Shown here: positions 44,598 through 53,248 of the stretch, piece after piece
How the letters are laid out: each line of letters begins with the position of its first letter
How positions within the stretch are numbered: position 1 is the first letter of the stretch
NCBI GenBank assembly: GCA_905480575.1
Contig: CAJQQZ010000103.1
Location: forward strand, 1-62,504
DNA: 62,504 bases
Reading direction: 5' to 3'
From: an uncultured Alphaproteobacteria bacterium
GTDB lineage: Bacteria > Pseudomonadota > Alphaproteobacteria > UBA7985 > CAJQQZ01
The notes under the pieces: generated by a model
What the model was told of the DNA's origin: nothing
What the model saw: only the letters and a program-made list of their open reading frames with translations
Databases searched by the model: none
Made by a program: the position numbers and the translations under genes

Positions 44598-44674
44598 CAG
44601 CTAACGTCAGTTTTAACCAGAGGAGTTACGGGCTTTGTCCGTTCTATCAATCATATTTTACCTAACAAGAAAGG

Positions 44675-44699
44675 CTTCGCCTGCGGTCACCGCGCGAAG
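44675..44699. repeat. two-helix hairpin in the mnmA-rtcB gap
   Basis: CTTCGC (44675-44680) pairs with GCGAAG (44694-44699), enclosing GCGG/CCGC around the loop TCA with a two-base bulge. It is followed at about 44729-44758 by a looser CTCTTC/GAAGAG stem. No T-run follows. Confidence 0.45.
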
Positions 44700-44768
44700 A
44701 GATTGCCTCTAGTTAACTAACTGGCTCTCTCTTCCGCGCCAAAGGCCCAGAGAAGAGATGAGCATGCT

Positions 44769-44888
44769 ATGTTCTCCCGCCTACATCAAACTGTGCAGCA
44801 GCTTTCCAGAGCTTCTGCTATTGCTGTTGATTTAGTGGTCTTAGCCACAGCTTTCACGCTGTCATTGGTTATCATCAATTTAATCTAA
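44769..44888 (+). CDS. candidate 39-aa single-helix membrane protein
   Basis: An ATG-started micro-ORF of 39 codons before TAA. The N-terminal part is polar and amphipathic (MFSRLHQTVQQLSRASA); the rest is one hydrophobic stretch (VDLVVLATAFTLSLVIINLI) long enough to cross the membrane. GAAGAGATGAGC upstream gives a modest ribosome-binding site. It ends 54 bases before the RtcB-family gene, with a hairpin between. No family was recognised. It could be chance, as hydrophobic short frames do occur. Confidence 0.4.
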   Translation: MFSRLHQTVQQLSRASAIAVDLVVLATAFTLSLVIINLI

Positions 44889-44908
44889 CTAACCAATCAA
44901 CTTTAGCG

Positions 44909-44927
44909 TGGGGAGAAGGCCTCCCCA
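44909..44927. repeat. hairpin directly before the rtcB-family gene
   Basis: TGGGGAG and CTCCCCA form seven perfect pairs around AAGGC, 15 bases before the ATG at 44943. It can influence ribosome access. It has no T-run and is not a classical terminator. Confidence 0.5.
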
Positions 44928-44942
44928 TGTCTGCCCGAATTA

Positions 44943-46448
44943 ATGAAAGAAAAACAAATGATTAACGGAAAAACCCTCTTGGGATGGGGGTGGGAACCTG
45001 GGCCTAAAATGGGCGAGGCTCTCAAACTGGCCAAACAAATGGAACGCAAAGCTGTCACCTTGGCAGTCATCAAAGAGGAACTTGAGAAACTGAAACCTGC
45101 GCCTATTGTTCGTCTTTCGCGGAAAGAAAAGGGTCTGTTTGCCGAGGCTATTCAAGCTGAAACAGATGAAGAAATCGTCAACCTTGAAGGCGTTCGTCGT
45201 CATATGCATGAGCTGATGAAAACACCAACCTTGTCTGCTGGTGCTGTCATGCCTGACGCTTGTCCTTCCGGGCACGCGCATGGCACAATTCCAGTTGGTG
45301 GTGCGGTGATTTCAAATGCTATTCATCCGGCTTTCCACTCGGCGGATGTTTGTTGCTCCGTGTGGGTTACTTTGTTCGATCATGATCATGATACGACCGA
45401 CTTCATGAACGCGCTCCAGGCTTCAACGCGTTTTGGGCCAGGTGGGCGGAAACGTTCTGGTTGGTTGAACGACCCTGTTTTGGACCCTTTGAACAACACT
45501 ACGAACTACTTCTTACAGGGAATGTATGAGGTTGCTCGTGGACATCTGGCCGACCAAGGCGATGGCAACCACTTCGCTTACGTTGGTGAACTGGAAGCCG
45601 ATGAAACTTTGATCGAAAAGATGAAGGACAATGGTTATGAGAAAACCGCTGGTGTCTTGAAGCGTAAGGGCAAGGTCAAAGCCCTCGTTACACATCATGG
45701 CAGCCGTGGTCTCGGTGTCCGTGTTTACAAACGTGGCATGCATACGGCCAAGATGATGACCCACCGGATCTCACCAGAGACACCGGAACATCAGGCTTGG
45801 ATTCCGTTCGACACTGACGAAGGGCAGGCCTATTGGGTGGCGCTTCAGTACGTGGCGGATTGGACCCGGCGTAACCATCAATTGATCCATGAGCGTACTG
45901 CCGCAAAGTTGCGCGCTCAGATGTTGGATTCATTTGGTAACGAGCATAACTTTGTTTGGAGACGTGGAGAGGACTTCTACCACGGAAAGGGGGCAACCCC
46001 GGCCTGGAGGAAGTCTGATGGCACTAAAACTATTGGTGTCATTCCGCTCAACATGGCACAGCCGATTTTGCTGACTTTTGGCAATGATCAGGAGAAATAT
46101 TGCAGCTTCTCACCTCACGGTGCCGGACGGAACAAAAGCCGGACACAAATGATGAGAGAAGCGGGTGTTTCTCATGAGACCAGTCAAGACAAGCTGGCTG
46201 AACTCTGTGCCAATCAGACAGAAGGTCTTGATATCCGTTTTTACTGCGGAAAGATCGACCTTTCAGAAACACCGATGGCATACAAAGATGCTGAGGCCGT
46301 TCAGCGCCAGATCGACCACTATGATTTGGCCGATGTTGCAGGCCTTATTCGACCGCTTGGTTGCATCATGGCTGGGGACTACGACAAGCCTTGGTTGATT
46401 GCCAAACAAAAGAAGCGTGAAGCGGCCAGATTGGCTGCGACGAGCTGA
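44943..46448 (+). CDS. RtcB-family RNA ligase-like protein, 501 aa
   Basis: A divergent relative of the GTP-dependent RNA ligase RtcB, which joins 3'-phosphate to 5'-OH RNA ends. Matching positions are DVCCSV (metal cysteine loop) near residue 136, GDGNHFAYVG near 203, THHGSRGLG near 242, GNEHNFVW near 334, SPHGAGRNKSRTQ near 391 with the guanylated histidine, and ETPMAYKDAEAV near 443. The usual DVHLGKG loop is replaced by DACPSGHAHG. No rtcA, archease or rtcR gene is nearby. Start codon 44943 or the ATG at 44961 are both possible. A terminator follows. Confidence 0.85.
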   Translation: MKEKQMINGKTLLGWGWEPGPKMGEALKLAKQMERKAVTLAVIKEELEKLKPAPIVRLSRKEKGLFAEAIQAETDEEIVNLEGVRRHMHELMKTPTLSAGAVMPDACPSGHAHGTIPVGGAVISNAIHPAFHSADVCCSVWVTLFDHDHDTTDFMNALQASTRFGPGGRKRSGWLNDPVLDPLNNTTNYFLQGMYEVARGHLADQGDGNHFAYVGELEADETLIEKMKDNGYEKTAGVLKRKGKVKALVTHHGSRGLGVRVYKRGMHTAKMMTHRISPETPEHQAWIPFDTDEGQAYWVALQYVADWTRRNHQLIHERTAAKLRAQMLDSFGNEHNFVWRRGEDFYHGKGATPAWRKSDGTKTIGVIPLNMAQPILLTFGNDQEKYCSFSPHGAGRNKSRTQMMREAGVSHETSQDKLAELCANQTEGLDIRFYCGKIDLSETPMAYKDAEAVQRQIDHYDLADVAGLIRPLGCIMAGDYDKPWLIAKQKKREAARLAATS

Positions 46449-46452
46449 GGAC

Positions 46453-46481
46453 AGGCCGATTTCATCCGAAGTCGGCCTTTT
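46453..46481 (+). terminator. intrinsic terminator behind the rtcB-family gene
   Basis: AGGCCGA (46453-46459) pairs with TCGGCCT (46472-46478), with an inner TTC/GAA helix around ATCC, followed by Ts interrupted by CCC. Confidence 0.75.
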
Positions 46482-46562
46482 CCCTTTTCATTTGTGGAGG
46501 CACCCTTACTTATGTGGGGTAGGTCCTTGACGAACAGCTTTTTTCTCTGCTAGCTTTCATAC

Positions 46563-46631
46563 ATGACTAACTCAATTGCACTTATCGCTCTGAAACAAAA
46601 ACCTCCTTCTTTTGGGGGTGAAGTCGTTTGA
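46563..46631 (+). CDS. candidate leader peptide upstream of dapA, 22 aa
   Basis: ATG at 46563 opens a 22-codon frame reading MTNSIALIALK, then QKPPSFGGEVV, and stops at TGA. Codons 11 and 13 are lysine (AAA, with one CAA between). The frame runs through a hairpin (ACCTCC/GGGGGT, 46601-46619) and ends 33 bases before a perfect terminator stem. No strong ribosome-binding site precedes it, which lowers confidence. It shares MTNS with the start of the downstream protein. Confidence 0.35.
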   Translation: MTNSIALIALKQKPPSFGGEVV

Positions 46632-46664
46632 GCTACAGGCTTTGATTTAGTCGACTATCAGAAA

Positions 46665-46693
46665 CCCCGCCGGTTTATGCGGGGCTTTTTTTT
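46665..46693 (+). terminator. terminator in the dapA leader, possible attenuator
   Basis: CCCCGC (46665-46670) and GCGGGG (46679-46684) pair around CGGTTTAT, followed by C and eight Ts. It lies 30 bases before dapA rather than behind a normal gene. ACCCC at 46664-46668 can instead pair with GGGGT at 46615-46619, which would break the terminator, so a read-through/termination switch is possible. Confidence 0.7.
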
Positions 46694-46722
46694 GTCTTGC
46701 CGCCGGTTAACAGGATGAAAAA

Positions 46723-47619
46723 ATGACAAATTCGGATAGGCCTTTTTCAGGTATTTGGTTGCCTATCATCACACCATTCCAGGATGGTCACGTCGATGAA
46801 AAATCATTCCTAAGCTTGCTACAACACTACAGTGACAGTCCGATCGACGGATATATCATTGGTGCTACAACCGGTGAAGGACTGACTTTGTCAAAAGCAG
46901 AAATTAGCAAACTAATCTATCTTGCCAATTCTGTGCTAAAGTCTGCTGAGGATGGTCCTTCAGTGTTTTTGGGACTATCTGGTAGTCATACTCAGGCTTT
47001 GGTTGACGCTGTTCAACGTTGGAATGACGTCGATCTTGACGGTTACCTTGTAACTTGTCCTTACTATGTCCGTCCTTCACAAGAAGGCATTGGCCTGCAT
47101 TTCAGAACCATTGCTGCAGCTACGACGAGACCAATCATGATCTACAACATCCCATATCGTACCGGGGTGAACATGACGAACGATTGTCTGCTCGAACTTG
47201 TTCAATTGGACAATGTTCTTCTGCTTAAGGACTGTTGTGCTGACCTCATACAATCATCCGAGTTCATTCAACGTAAGCCAAGTCGGTTTTCTGTTCTCAC
47301 AGGTGAGGACAAGCAATTCCTTGAAGCCTTGGAGGCCGGAGCAGATGGTGGAGTGCTTATGTCTGCTCATGTCCAAGCCAAGCAGTTCGCTGAAGTTCTG
47401 CATCAGATACAGTTGGGGAACAGCTCAAATGCACGGTCGCGTTGGCAAGCCATAAGAGGGATACCAGAATTATTGTTCGCAGAACCTAGCCCGGCGCCAG
47501 TCAAATATTGGCTGTGGCGCAAAGGCATGGTCGCCTCTCCAGAAGTCTGCCTGCCTAAGACCGAAATAGGGAACGAGCTGGCGAGGAAGATCGATCAAGC
47601 GATTGCTATGGGTTACTAG
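46723..47619 (+). CDS. dapA: 4-hydroxy-tetrahydrodipicolinate synthase-family protein, 298 aa
   Basis: Class I aldolase of the DapA family, condensing pyruvate with aspartate semialdehyde toward lysine and cell-wall diaminopimelate. Motifs are GATTGEGLTLSKAE near residue 47, PYYVRPSQEG near 112, IYNIPYRTGVNM near 141 and the Schiff-base lysine in LLLKDCCAD near 167. Most DapA proteins have KEA(T/S)GD at that last site, so a related aldolase with another substrate is possible. A leader peptide/terminator arrangement precedes it. No other lysine gene is adjacent. Confidence 0.82.
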   Translation: MTNSDRPFSGIWLPIITPFQDGHVDEKSFLSLLQHYSDSPIDGYIIGATTGEGLTLSKAEISKLIYLANSVLKSAEDGPSVFLGLSGSHTQALVDAVQRWNDVDLDGYLVTCPYYVRPSQEGIGLHFRTIAAATTRPIMIYNIPYRTGVNMTNDCLLELVQLDNVLLLKDCCADLIQSSEFIQRKPSRFSVLTGEDKQFLEALEAGADGGVLMSAHVQAKQFAEVLHQIQLGNSSNARSRWQAIRGIPELLFAEPSPAPVKYWLWRKGMVASPEVCLPKTEIGNELARKIDQAIAMGY

Positions 47620-47818
47620 CGACTAAGCTGGCGCAGAACAAAGACAGCAACGAAGGAGCTGGGTCAGAAAACTGTGACGCGATACGTGCCAGTAAACAGG
47701 GACAACATTAATGGAGGCTCTTCGTGCTTTTGCAATACTTCGCTAGCAGAATTGAAGGAACTTGGTAACGTCGGGTGCACAGTTAGCGTAGGTTGCTTCG
47801 ACTGGATTGAAAGTTAAC

Positions 47819-48826
47819 TCAGTCCTCGATCATTGGCGTCCCACGAGCACCACGCTGCCAGGCCCTGAGACAGAAATACTCCGTCGCAAGGAGGGCGGCG
47901 GCATTTGAGGTGATTTCATTACTGTCGTACATTGGCGCGACCTCGACAATATCTGACCCAACGATGTTGATGTTTTTCAACAGCCTGATCATGGCGAGGG
48001 CTTGGTAAGTTGAAAGGCCACCAGGGACAGGTGTGCCGGTTCCTGGGGCAAAGGCAGGGTCCAAGCAGTCGATATCGAAGGTCATGTAGGTTTTGTGATC
48101 ACCGATGACCTCTTCGATCCTGCTGACGATTTGCTCTGGCGTTGAGGAATGAACTTCATCGGCGCCAATGACTGTCATGCCGAAGGAACGCTCGTCTTCG
48201 AACATGGTTCTGATACCGACCTGAACAGACTTCTTCGGATCGATCACACCGTCTTTGATGGCGCGGTAGAACATTGAGCCGTGGTCAATGCGATTTTCAT
48301 CGTCTTTGTCGACATCTCTGTGTGCATCGAACTGGAGCAGGGCGAGAGGGCCGTGCTTGCGGGCGTGAGCTTTGAGCAAGGGATAGGCGATGAAATGGTC
48401 GCCACCAATCGTATACATTTCAGCACCAGAGTTTAATATCCAATCAGCATGATCTTCGATGGCTTGGATGATGGTGTGGGAATCACCCCAGTCATGAAAG
48501 CAATCACCGGCGTCGACGACGGCCAAGGTGTCGAACGGATCAAAGCGCCATGGCCAGATTGGGCCCCATGCATGTTGGCCAGTAGCCCGACGCACGGCCT
48601 CCGGACCAAACCTCGTGCCGGGGCGGTTGGTAACAGACTGATCGAAGGGAATACCTGATACAACAATGTCAGCGCCAGTCAGGTCTTTCGTGTACTTGCG
48701 GCGCATAAATGAATTAACACCAGCGTAGGAAACACCCTGTGCGGTGCCTAGTAACGATTTACGGGTTATGGCCTGGTCGATTTCAACATCACCGTCGATA
48801 TATGACATTTGCTCGTTTTCGGACAA
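47819..48826 (-). CDS. speB: agmatinase / ureohydrolase-family protein, 335 aa
   Basis: Binuclear manganese ureohydrolase. Metal ligands appear in TIGGDHFIAYPLL near residue 141, FDAHRDVDKDDE near 168 and MTFDIDCLDPAFAPGTGTP near 245. GTRFGPEAVRRAT near 71 is typical of agmatinases. The most likely reaction is agmatine to putrescine plus urea, but guanidinobutyrase or another guanidino hydrolase cannot be excluded. The 199-bp gap to dapA (47620-47818) shows no recognisable feature. It is divergent from the secreted protein at 48956. Confidence 0.85.
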   Translation of the reverse strand: MSENEQMSYIDGDVEIDQAITRKSLLGTAQGVSYAGVNSFMRRKYTKDLTGADIVVSGIPFDQSVTNRPGTRFGPEAVRRATGQHAWGPIWPWRFDPFDTLAVVDAGDCFHDWGDSHTIIQAIEDHADWILNSGAEMYTIGGDHFIAYPLLKAHARKHGPLALLQFDAHRDVDKDDENRIDHGSMFYRAIKDGVIDPKKSVQVGIRTMFEDERSFGMTVIGADEVHSSTPEQIVSRIEEVIGDHKTYMTFDIDCLDPAFAPGTGTPVPGGLSTYQALAMIRLLKNINIVGSDIVEVAPMYDSNEITSNAAALLATEYFCLRAWQRGARGTPMIED

Positions 48827-48955
48827 AGTGCAGCTCCTTGAGTTCCATGATTGACTGACACTCGATCAATGCCAGTAACTGCTCAATTTGACAATATCCG
48901 CAGTGATGTTAGCTTGCTGTGCGACTGTCGAATAGACAACAAAAAGGAAAAAGAA

Positions 48956-49456
48956 GTGAAAGCTTGGTTCAACGGATTGAAGTTTGCCTTGTTTGGGATA
49001 TTCTTGGCCATGTCATTCCAAGCGCAGGCCGCTGACGAACTCAATATTGACCTTGAACTTTTCAATCTTGATGAACTGGAAAAGGTGCCTGACATTGCGC
49101 CCGTGCGCGGTTGTTCCTACGCTCTTATTCAGCATGACAAGGACCGTTGGGATAGTAAGTATCCTTTTGTGTTTTTTCAGCCATTGGTCGACAGCCCTTA
49201 CCCTACAGAGGCTTATATCTCTGTGAGTGGTGAGTTTATTGCACTTGAAGAAATAGCCACTGGCGGCGGCGAAAACGGCGATTTCCCGCCGTACCAGTTC
49301 TTTCACTCATTTGACGACGAGTATTTAGTCTTCTTAGATTTAGTGGTCGGAGAGGCTGTAGCAGATATCATTGAGATTGATAGCGGCCTGGTAACTGTCA
49401 TCGCGACCGGCAAAAAGCCCTTCAGGTCACGCGTATACGGAGCAAAGGGCTGCTAA
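48956..49456 (+). CDS. secreted protein of unknown function, 166 aa
   Basis: GTG at 48956 follows AAGGA by seven bases and starts a clean signal peptide (KFALFGIFLAMSFQAQAADE); the longer frame from 48851 would bury it. The mature part is acidic with a CSYALIQHDKDRWDSKYPFV segment near residue 54 and a second cysteine at the very C-terminus (YGAKGC), so one disulfide is possible. No family was recognised. It stands alone between divergent speB and the hydrolase gene. Confidence 0.65.
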   Translation: MKAWFNGLKFALFGIFLAMSFQAQAADELNIDLELFNLDELEKVPDIAPVRGCSYALIQHDKDRWDSKYPFVFFQPLVDSPYPTEAYISVSGEFIALEEIATGGGENGDFPPYQFFHSFDDEYLVFLDLVVGEAVADIIEIDSGLVTVIATGKKPFRSRVYGAKGC

Positions 49457-49517
49457 TTTTCTTGACCCCTTGGGCTGAAGATTTCACAAGGCCAGATGAG
49501 TAAGACAGGAGTTTAGC

Positions 49518-50291
49518 ATGGCCGCAGTGAATGTTGCTTATTGGGTAGAAGGCGAAGGACCAGCGCTGTACATGGTGCACGGCATCGGTTCGCGCCATGT
49601 AACATGGGATGCTTTTGTTGAAGCGTTCAAAGATTCATTTACTTGTGTGACGATTGATCTTCGCGGGCATGGGGAAAGCCCGGTTCCTCCTGTGCCTTAT
49701 TCTCTCGAAGAATTGGTTGAAGACGTTGAGGCCTTGCGTACTAAATTAGGCCACGAGCAGCTCCACATCATTGGACACTCATTGGGCGGAATGATCGGTC
49801 CGGCTTATGCAAAAGCGCATCCAGAACGGACGCTTTCGGTCGGACTGCTTAGCACGGCAGCTGGACGCACCGAAGAAGACCGAAACAAGTTGCAAGGTGT
49901 TATTACAAGGATGCGCAACGAAGGTGTCGGGCCGGTTCTCAGAACTCTGGTTGAACGCTGGTACACTGATGAATTTATCGCTGCCAATCCTGATGCAATC
50001 GAAGCGAGGATTAAACAAGTTGTGGATACACCTGAGGCGGTGTTTTTGTCCGTGTTTGATGTTTACGCCGGCACAGAGATGGCTCCCTGGCTGAAAGATG
50101 TTCATTGTCCTTGTTTGGTGTTAACCGGCGAGTTGGATGGCGCTTGCAGCCCCAGGCATAACCATTTTATGGCTGATGAGTTGCCAAACTCAGAACTCGT
50201 CATCTTGGACGGCATTAAACACTCGATTTTAATCGAAGGACCGAACCGGGTTATTCCGCCGTTGAAACAATTTCTAATGAAGCATCGATAG
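49518..50291 (+). CDS. alpha/beta-hydrolase, 257 aa
   Basis: Cytosolic alpha/beta-hydrolase fold enzyme. The oxyanion segment VHGIGSRHVTWD is near residue 20, the nucleophile elbow IGHSLGGMIG near 91, the acid probably in LTGELDGACSP near 208, and the histidine in DGIKHSILIEGP near 237. The start has AGGAG upstream. It resembles ring-lactone hydrolases (PcaD-like), but the substrate is unknown. The next gene begins five bases after its stop, so it may act with the aminotransferase. Confidence 0.85.
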   Translation: MAAVNVAYWVEGEGPALYMVHGIGSRHVTWDAFVEAFKDSFTCVTIDLRGHGESPVPPVPYSLEELVEDVEALRTKLGHEQLHIIGHSLGGMIGPAYAKAHPERTLSVGLLSTAAGRTEEDRNKLQGVITRMRNEGVGPVLRTLVERWYTDEFIAANPDAIEARIKQVVDTPEAVFLSVFDVYAGTEMAPWLKDVHCPCLVLTGELDGACSPRHNHFMADELPNSELVILDGIKHSILIEGPNRVIPPLKQFLMKHR

Positions 50292-50295
50292 ATCT

Positions 50296-51495
50296 ATGGC
50301 CAAATTTACAAAAGACCTCGCGCAGCCAGATGCTCTGAATGTTGCCTCTATTGCTGCTGCTAATGACCTGTTCCAAGATGGTAGATTGTTTAGATATGGC
50401 GAAGTCGGCAAAGGCATTCCACAGGCAGGATTGTTCGAGGAAGAGTTCGCACAAATCACTGGACGTCCATATGCTCTAGGTGTGAATTCCGGTGGCTGTT
50501 CCTTGTTCTTGGCCCTTAAAGCTTGTGGCGTTGGGCCAGGTGAGAAAGTTCTGGTCAACGGTTTCACGCTGGCACCTGTTCCTGGCGCTATTGAACATGC
50601 CGGTGGTGAGGCAGTTTTAGTTGAAATCAATGATGACTTGACCATCGACGTAGCTGATCTCGAAGCCAAAGCGGCATCGAGTGGGGCAAAGTTCCTGCTT
50701 CTGTCCTACATGCGCGGACATCTTGCGGACATGGACGGCGTGATGGCTATGGTCGAGAAACACGGACTGACCCTCATTGAAGACTGTGCCCATGCCACAA
50801 AGGCTTTTTGGGGCGATAAGATGATTGGTACTTTTGGTGCGGTCGGTTGCTTCTCAATGCAGACGTTCAAACACCTGAATTCGGGTGAGGGCGGTGTGCT
50901 GGTCTTTGAAGATGAAGACATAGCCGCGAAAGCGACCCTTATGTCGGGCACCTACATGCTGTACGAACAGCATAAGGCTCGCCCTTCAATGGAGGTTTTT
51001 GAACGTCACAAGTATGACATGCCGAATTGTTCTATGCGGATGTCAAACTTGGTCGCGGCGATTCTGCGACCTCAATTGCTAGAGCTCGACGCTAGGATTG
51101 AACACTGGGACAAAATTTATGATTGGATCGGTGCTGGTATTGAAGCAACGATAAATCTGCGTTTGCCGAAGCGTTTGGACAAAGCGAAACCAACACCAAC
51201 GTCCATTCAGTTTGTTGTCGATAATTTACCCTATACCAAAATTGAAGAATTCCTGAGTCACTGCGCCGATCAAGGATTGCACATAAAGTGGTTCGGTGCA
51301 GAAGAGCCCGTTGGTTTCACCAGTCGCCCTAGCCATTGGCACTACGTCGAAGGTGGTAAGGAAATGCAAGCAACGGACGCCATTTTGCGCCGTGTTTGCG
51401 ATATCCGTACGCCTCCGTCACTTCAGAAAGAGGATTGTGATTTGATTGGCGTAATCTTGGGCGAAGCGATGGAAAGGGCCTTGTCTGGCTCGTGA
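50296..51495 (+). CDS. DegT/DnrJ/EryC1-family aminotransferase, 399 aa
   Basis: PLP enzyme of the sugar-aminotransferase type. NSGGCSLFLALKACGVGPGE near residue 55 binds phosphate, LIEDCAHATKAFWGDKMIG near 156 holds the PLP aspartate, and Lys192 in TFKHLNSGEGG is the Schiff-base residue. Most relatives modify nucleotide-linked sugars, but no other sugar genes are present. Operon with the preceding hydrolase (four-base gap) suggests a small-molecule pathway of its own. Confidence 0.85.
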   Translation: MAKFTKDLAQPDALNVASIAAANDLFQDGRLFRYGEVGKGIPQAGLFEEEFAQITGRPYALGVNSGGCSLFLALKACGVGPGEKVLVNGFTLAPVPGAIEHAGGEAVLVEINDDLTIDVADLEAKAASSGAKFLLLSYMRGHLADMDGVMAMVEKHGLTLIEDCAHATKAFWGDKMIGTFGAVGCFSMQTFKHLNSGEGGVLVFEDEDIAAKATLMSGTYMLYEQHKARPSMEVFERHKYDMPNCSMRMSNLVAAILRPQLLELDARIEHWDKIYDWIGAGIEATINLRLPKRLDKAKPTPTSIQFVVDNLPYTKIEEFLSHCADQGLHIKWFGAEEPVGFTSRPSHWHYVEGGKEMQATDAILRRVCDIRTPPSLQKEDCDLIGVILGEAMERALSGS

Positions 51496-51621
51496 CAAAG
51501 GTTGCCTCCAGTCACTTCGATATTCAACGCTGTCGTCGTGGGTAAACGATGATCCAAATCCCTGCCTATTCGATCCTACTACAAATTAAATTACTATTTG
51601 TGTGATCTAACGTACGGAACT

Positions 51622-51650
51622 TTATTCAAATTCTCCTTAACTTTGAATAA
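51622..51650. promoter_or_regulatory. inverted repeat upstream of the secreted lipase-like gene
   Basis: TTATTCAAA and TTTGAATAA are nine-base perfect inverted arms with an 11-base spacer, 87 bases before the ATG at 51738. Spacing fits a dimeric regulator. The rest of the gap 51496-51737 shows nothing else I can support. Confidence 0.4.
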
Positions 51651-51737
51651 TCGACTGGTTCTTCGGAGCCAAAGGGCGATAAATCTGGCACCAGTTTTTC
51701 GGTGTACTTTTAAAACTAGGATCTGAGGAGATTCAGA

Positions 51738-53228
51738 ATGAACTATCAATCCTTTATGGGGCGGTCTTTTTCCGCAATTAAAACAACCTGTTGCAGGTCA
51801 AACAAGGCACTTGCGGCCATTTTTTCTGCTTCGGCGATACTTTTGTCCGCTTCTGCGGCGAACGCTGGCCAAGCGATTACAGAGGCTGAGGCCCTGACTT
51901 TTGCTTACGTCGCTGATTTCAGTTCAGGAATTGATTGTGCTGAAATTGCAACCACTGGTGATGACTGCCGCATCAAAGCAACAACACCTGATTTGGGTAC
52001 AACGGAGATGCAAGCAACGACCTTGGTTAAGGGGCGAATGAAGGCAGGTCTTGCTCAGCGTTCGCTCACTGATTGGGAAATCGTCTGGGGCCCGATCATG
52101 CAATGGGAAAAAGGTACAACGAAAAAGGCAGCAACCGGTGAAAAAGACTGGTTTACAGCAGCCGGTACTATGGTTGTTTTTCAAAAAGGGAGTACTTTTG
52201 TAGTTGGGATTGCAGGTACAAATCCAATCTCCACCTACGGCTGGGACACAGAGGACTTCGATGTCACTCAGCAAGTTCCTTGGCCAGACCCTATCACTGG
52301 CCTTCCAGTTGGAGAAATTGCAGCTGGAACAGCTGAAGGGCTGAATCTGTTGCTGACGATGGGAACCGGACCCTATGCCGATCCGAAACTAAGTTTACTT
52401 GATTACCTCCAGACCCAAACAGCGGCCCGGGATACTATGGATGTTGTTGTTGTTGGGCATTCTTTGGGTGGAACACTCTCACCGGTTCTTGCAACTGCCT
52501 TGATTGCATCGAAACCGATTGGTTTGAGTCTGAAGTGGCATGATCTAAAGAAGGCAACCCCTAGTTCGATCGACCTGACTCTACCTGCATGGGATCCGAA
52601 CAACGTTGCTCGTGTTTCGACTACCTTTTTTGCTGGCGCAACGCCAGGCGACAGTAAATTCGCTAACTATACCCAGGGATTGATGCCGAGCGACCACATC
52701 CAGAGTGTTTACGGCCAATACGACATCGTGCCACGCGGCTGGGACAAGTTGGGAACTAAACCAAGTAGTACAGAGGCTGAAAAAGTCTACAATGCATATG
52801 CTCGAACTTATGACGGCGTCGCGTATTTTTGTCATGCCTCAGGCTTTTCTGGAGCTTGTCCCTATACAAAAACAACACCAGAAACAAGCAGCAGCAACTT
52901 GAGCAATGTTATATGCCCTTGTTTGGACGTGAACGATATACTCCGGGATCTTGTTATGCCTAATGCCAAGAAATTCACGGATGCGACAGCAGTTGGCGAA
53001 ACAAGCGGCCAACGAAAAGAAATTCAAATTCCGATTGGGAATGACAATGACATTAATTTGTGCCCTTCGGCAAAGGGATTGGTTGAGGCAGGTATAAAAG
53101 ACGAATTCATGATTCAAGCGATTTACCAGCACGATTGCTCCTATCCGCTGGTTTATCCGGAGACTGCTAACCTGAGTGAAAACTTCAGTGAGATTAGGAA
53201 ACAATATATGTTCGACACAAACCAATAA
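51738..53228 (+). CDS. secreted lipase-like alpha/beta-hydrolase, 496 aa
   Basis: A long N-terminal export signal (about residues 1-43, hydrophobic core ALAAIFSASAILLSASAANA) precedes a class-3-lipase-like domain. The nucleophile elbow is VVVVGHSLGGTLSPVLATAL near residue 236. An aspartate in YGQYDIVPRGWDK near 331 and a histidine in YFCHASGF near 372 are candidates for the rest of the triad. Many cysteines in the C-terminal part point to disulfides in an extracellular enzyme. Its upstream inverted repeat and downstream hairpin delimit a single-gene unit. Confidence 0.75.
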   Translation: MNYQSFMGRSFSAIKTTCCRSNKALAAIFSASAILLSASAANAGQAITEAEALTFAYVADFSSGIDCAEIATTGDDCRIKATTPDLGTTEMQATTLVKGRMKAGLAQRSLTDWEIVWGPIMQWEKGTTKKAATGEKDWFTAAGTMVVFQKGSTFVVGIAGTNPISTYGWDTEDFDVTQQVPWPDPITGLPVGEIAAGTAEGLNLLLTMGTGPYADPKLSLLDYLQTQTAARDTMDVVVVGHSLGGTLSPVLATALIASKPIGLSLKWHDLKKATPSSIDLTLPAWDPNNVARVSTTFFAGATPGDSKFANYTQGLMPSDHIQSVYGQYDIVPRGWDKLGTKPSSTEAEKVYNAYARTYDGVAYFCHASGFSGACPYTKTTPETSSSNLSNVICPCLDVNDILRDLVMPNAKKFTDATAVGETSGQRKEIQIPIGNDNDINLCPSAKGLVEAGIKDEFMIQAIYQHDCSYPLVYPETANLSENFSEIRKQYMFDTNQ

Positions 53229-53248
53229 TCCCACTGGGATATTTGACT

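Noticed and set aside
44387-44650. 87-codon minus-strand open frame in the mnmA-rtcB gap
   Set aside because: No family pattern, no ribosome-binding site, and it coincides with the predicted RNA stems; it also overlaps the mnmA stop. More likely incidental.
47620-47818. Hidden gene in the dapA-speB gap
   Set aside because: No frame with a credible start, composition or motif was seen.
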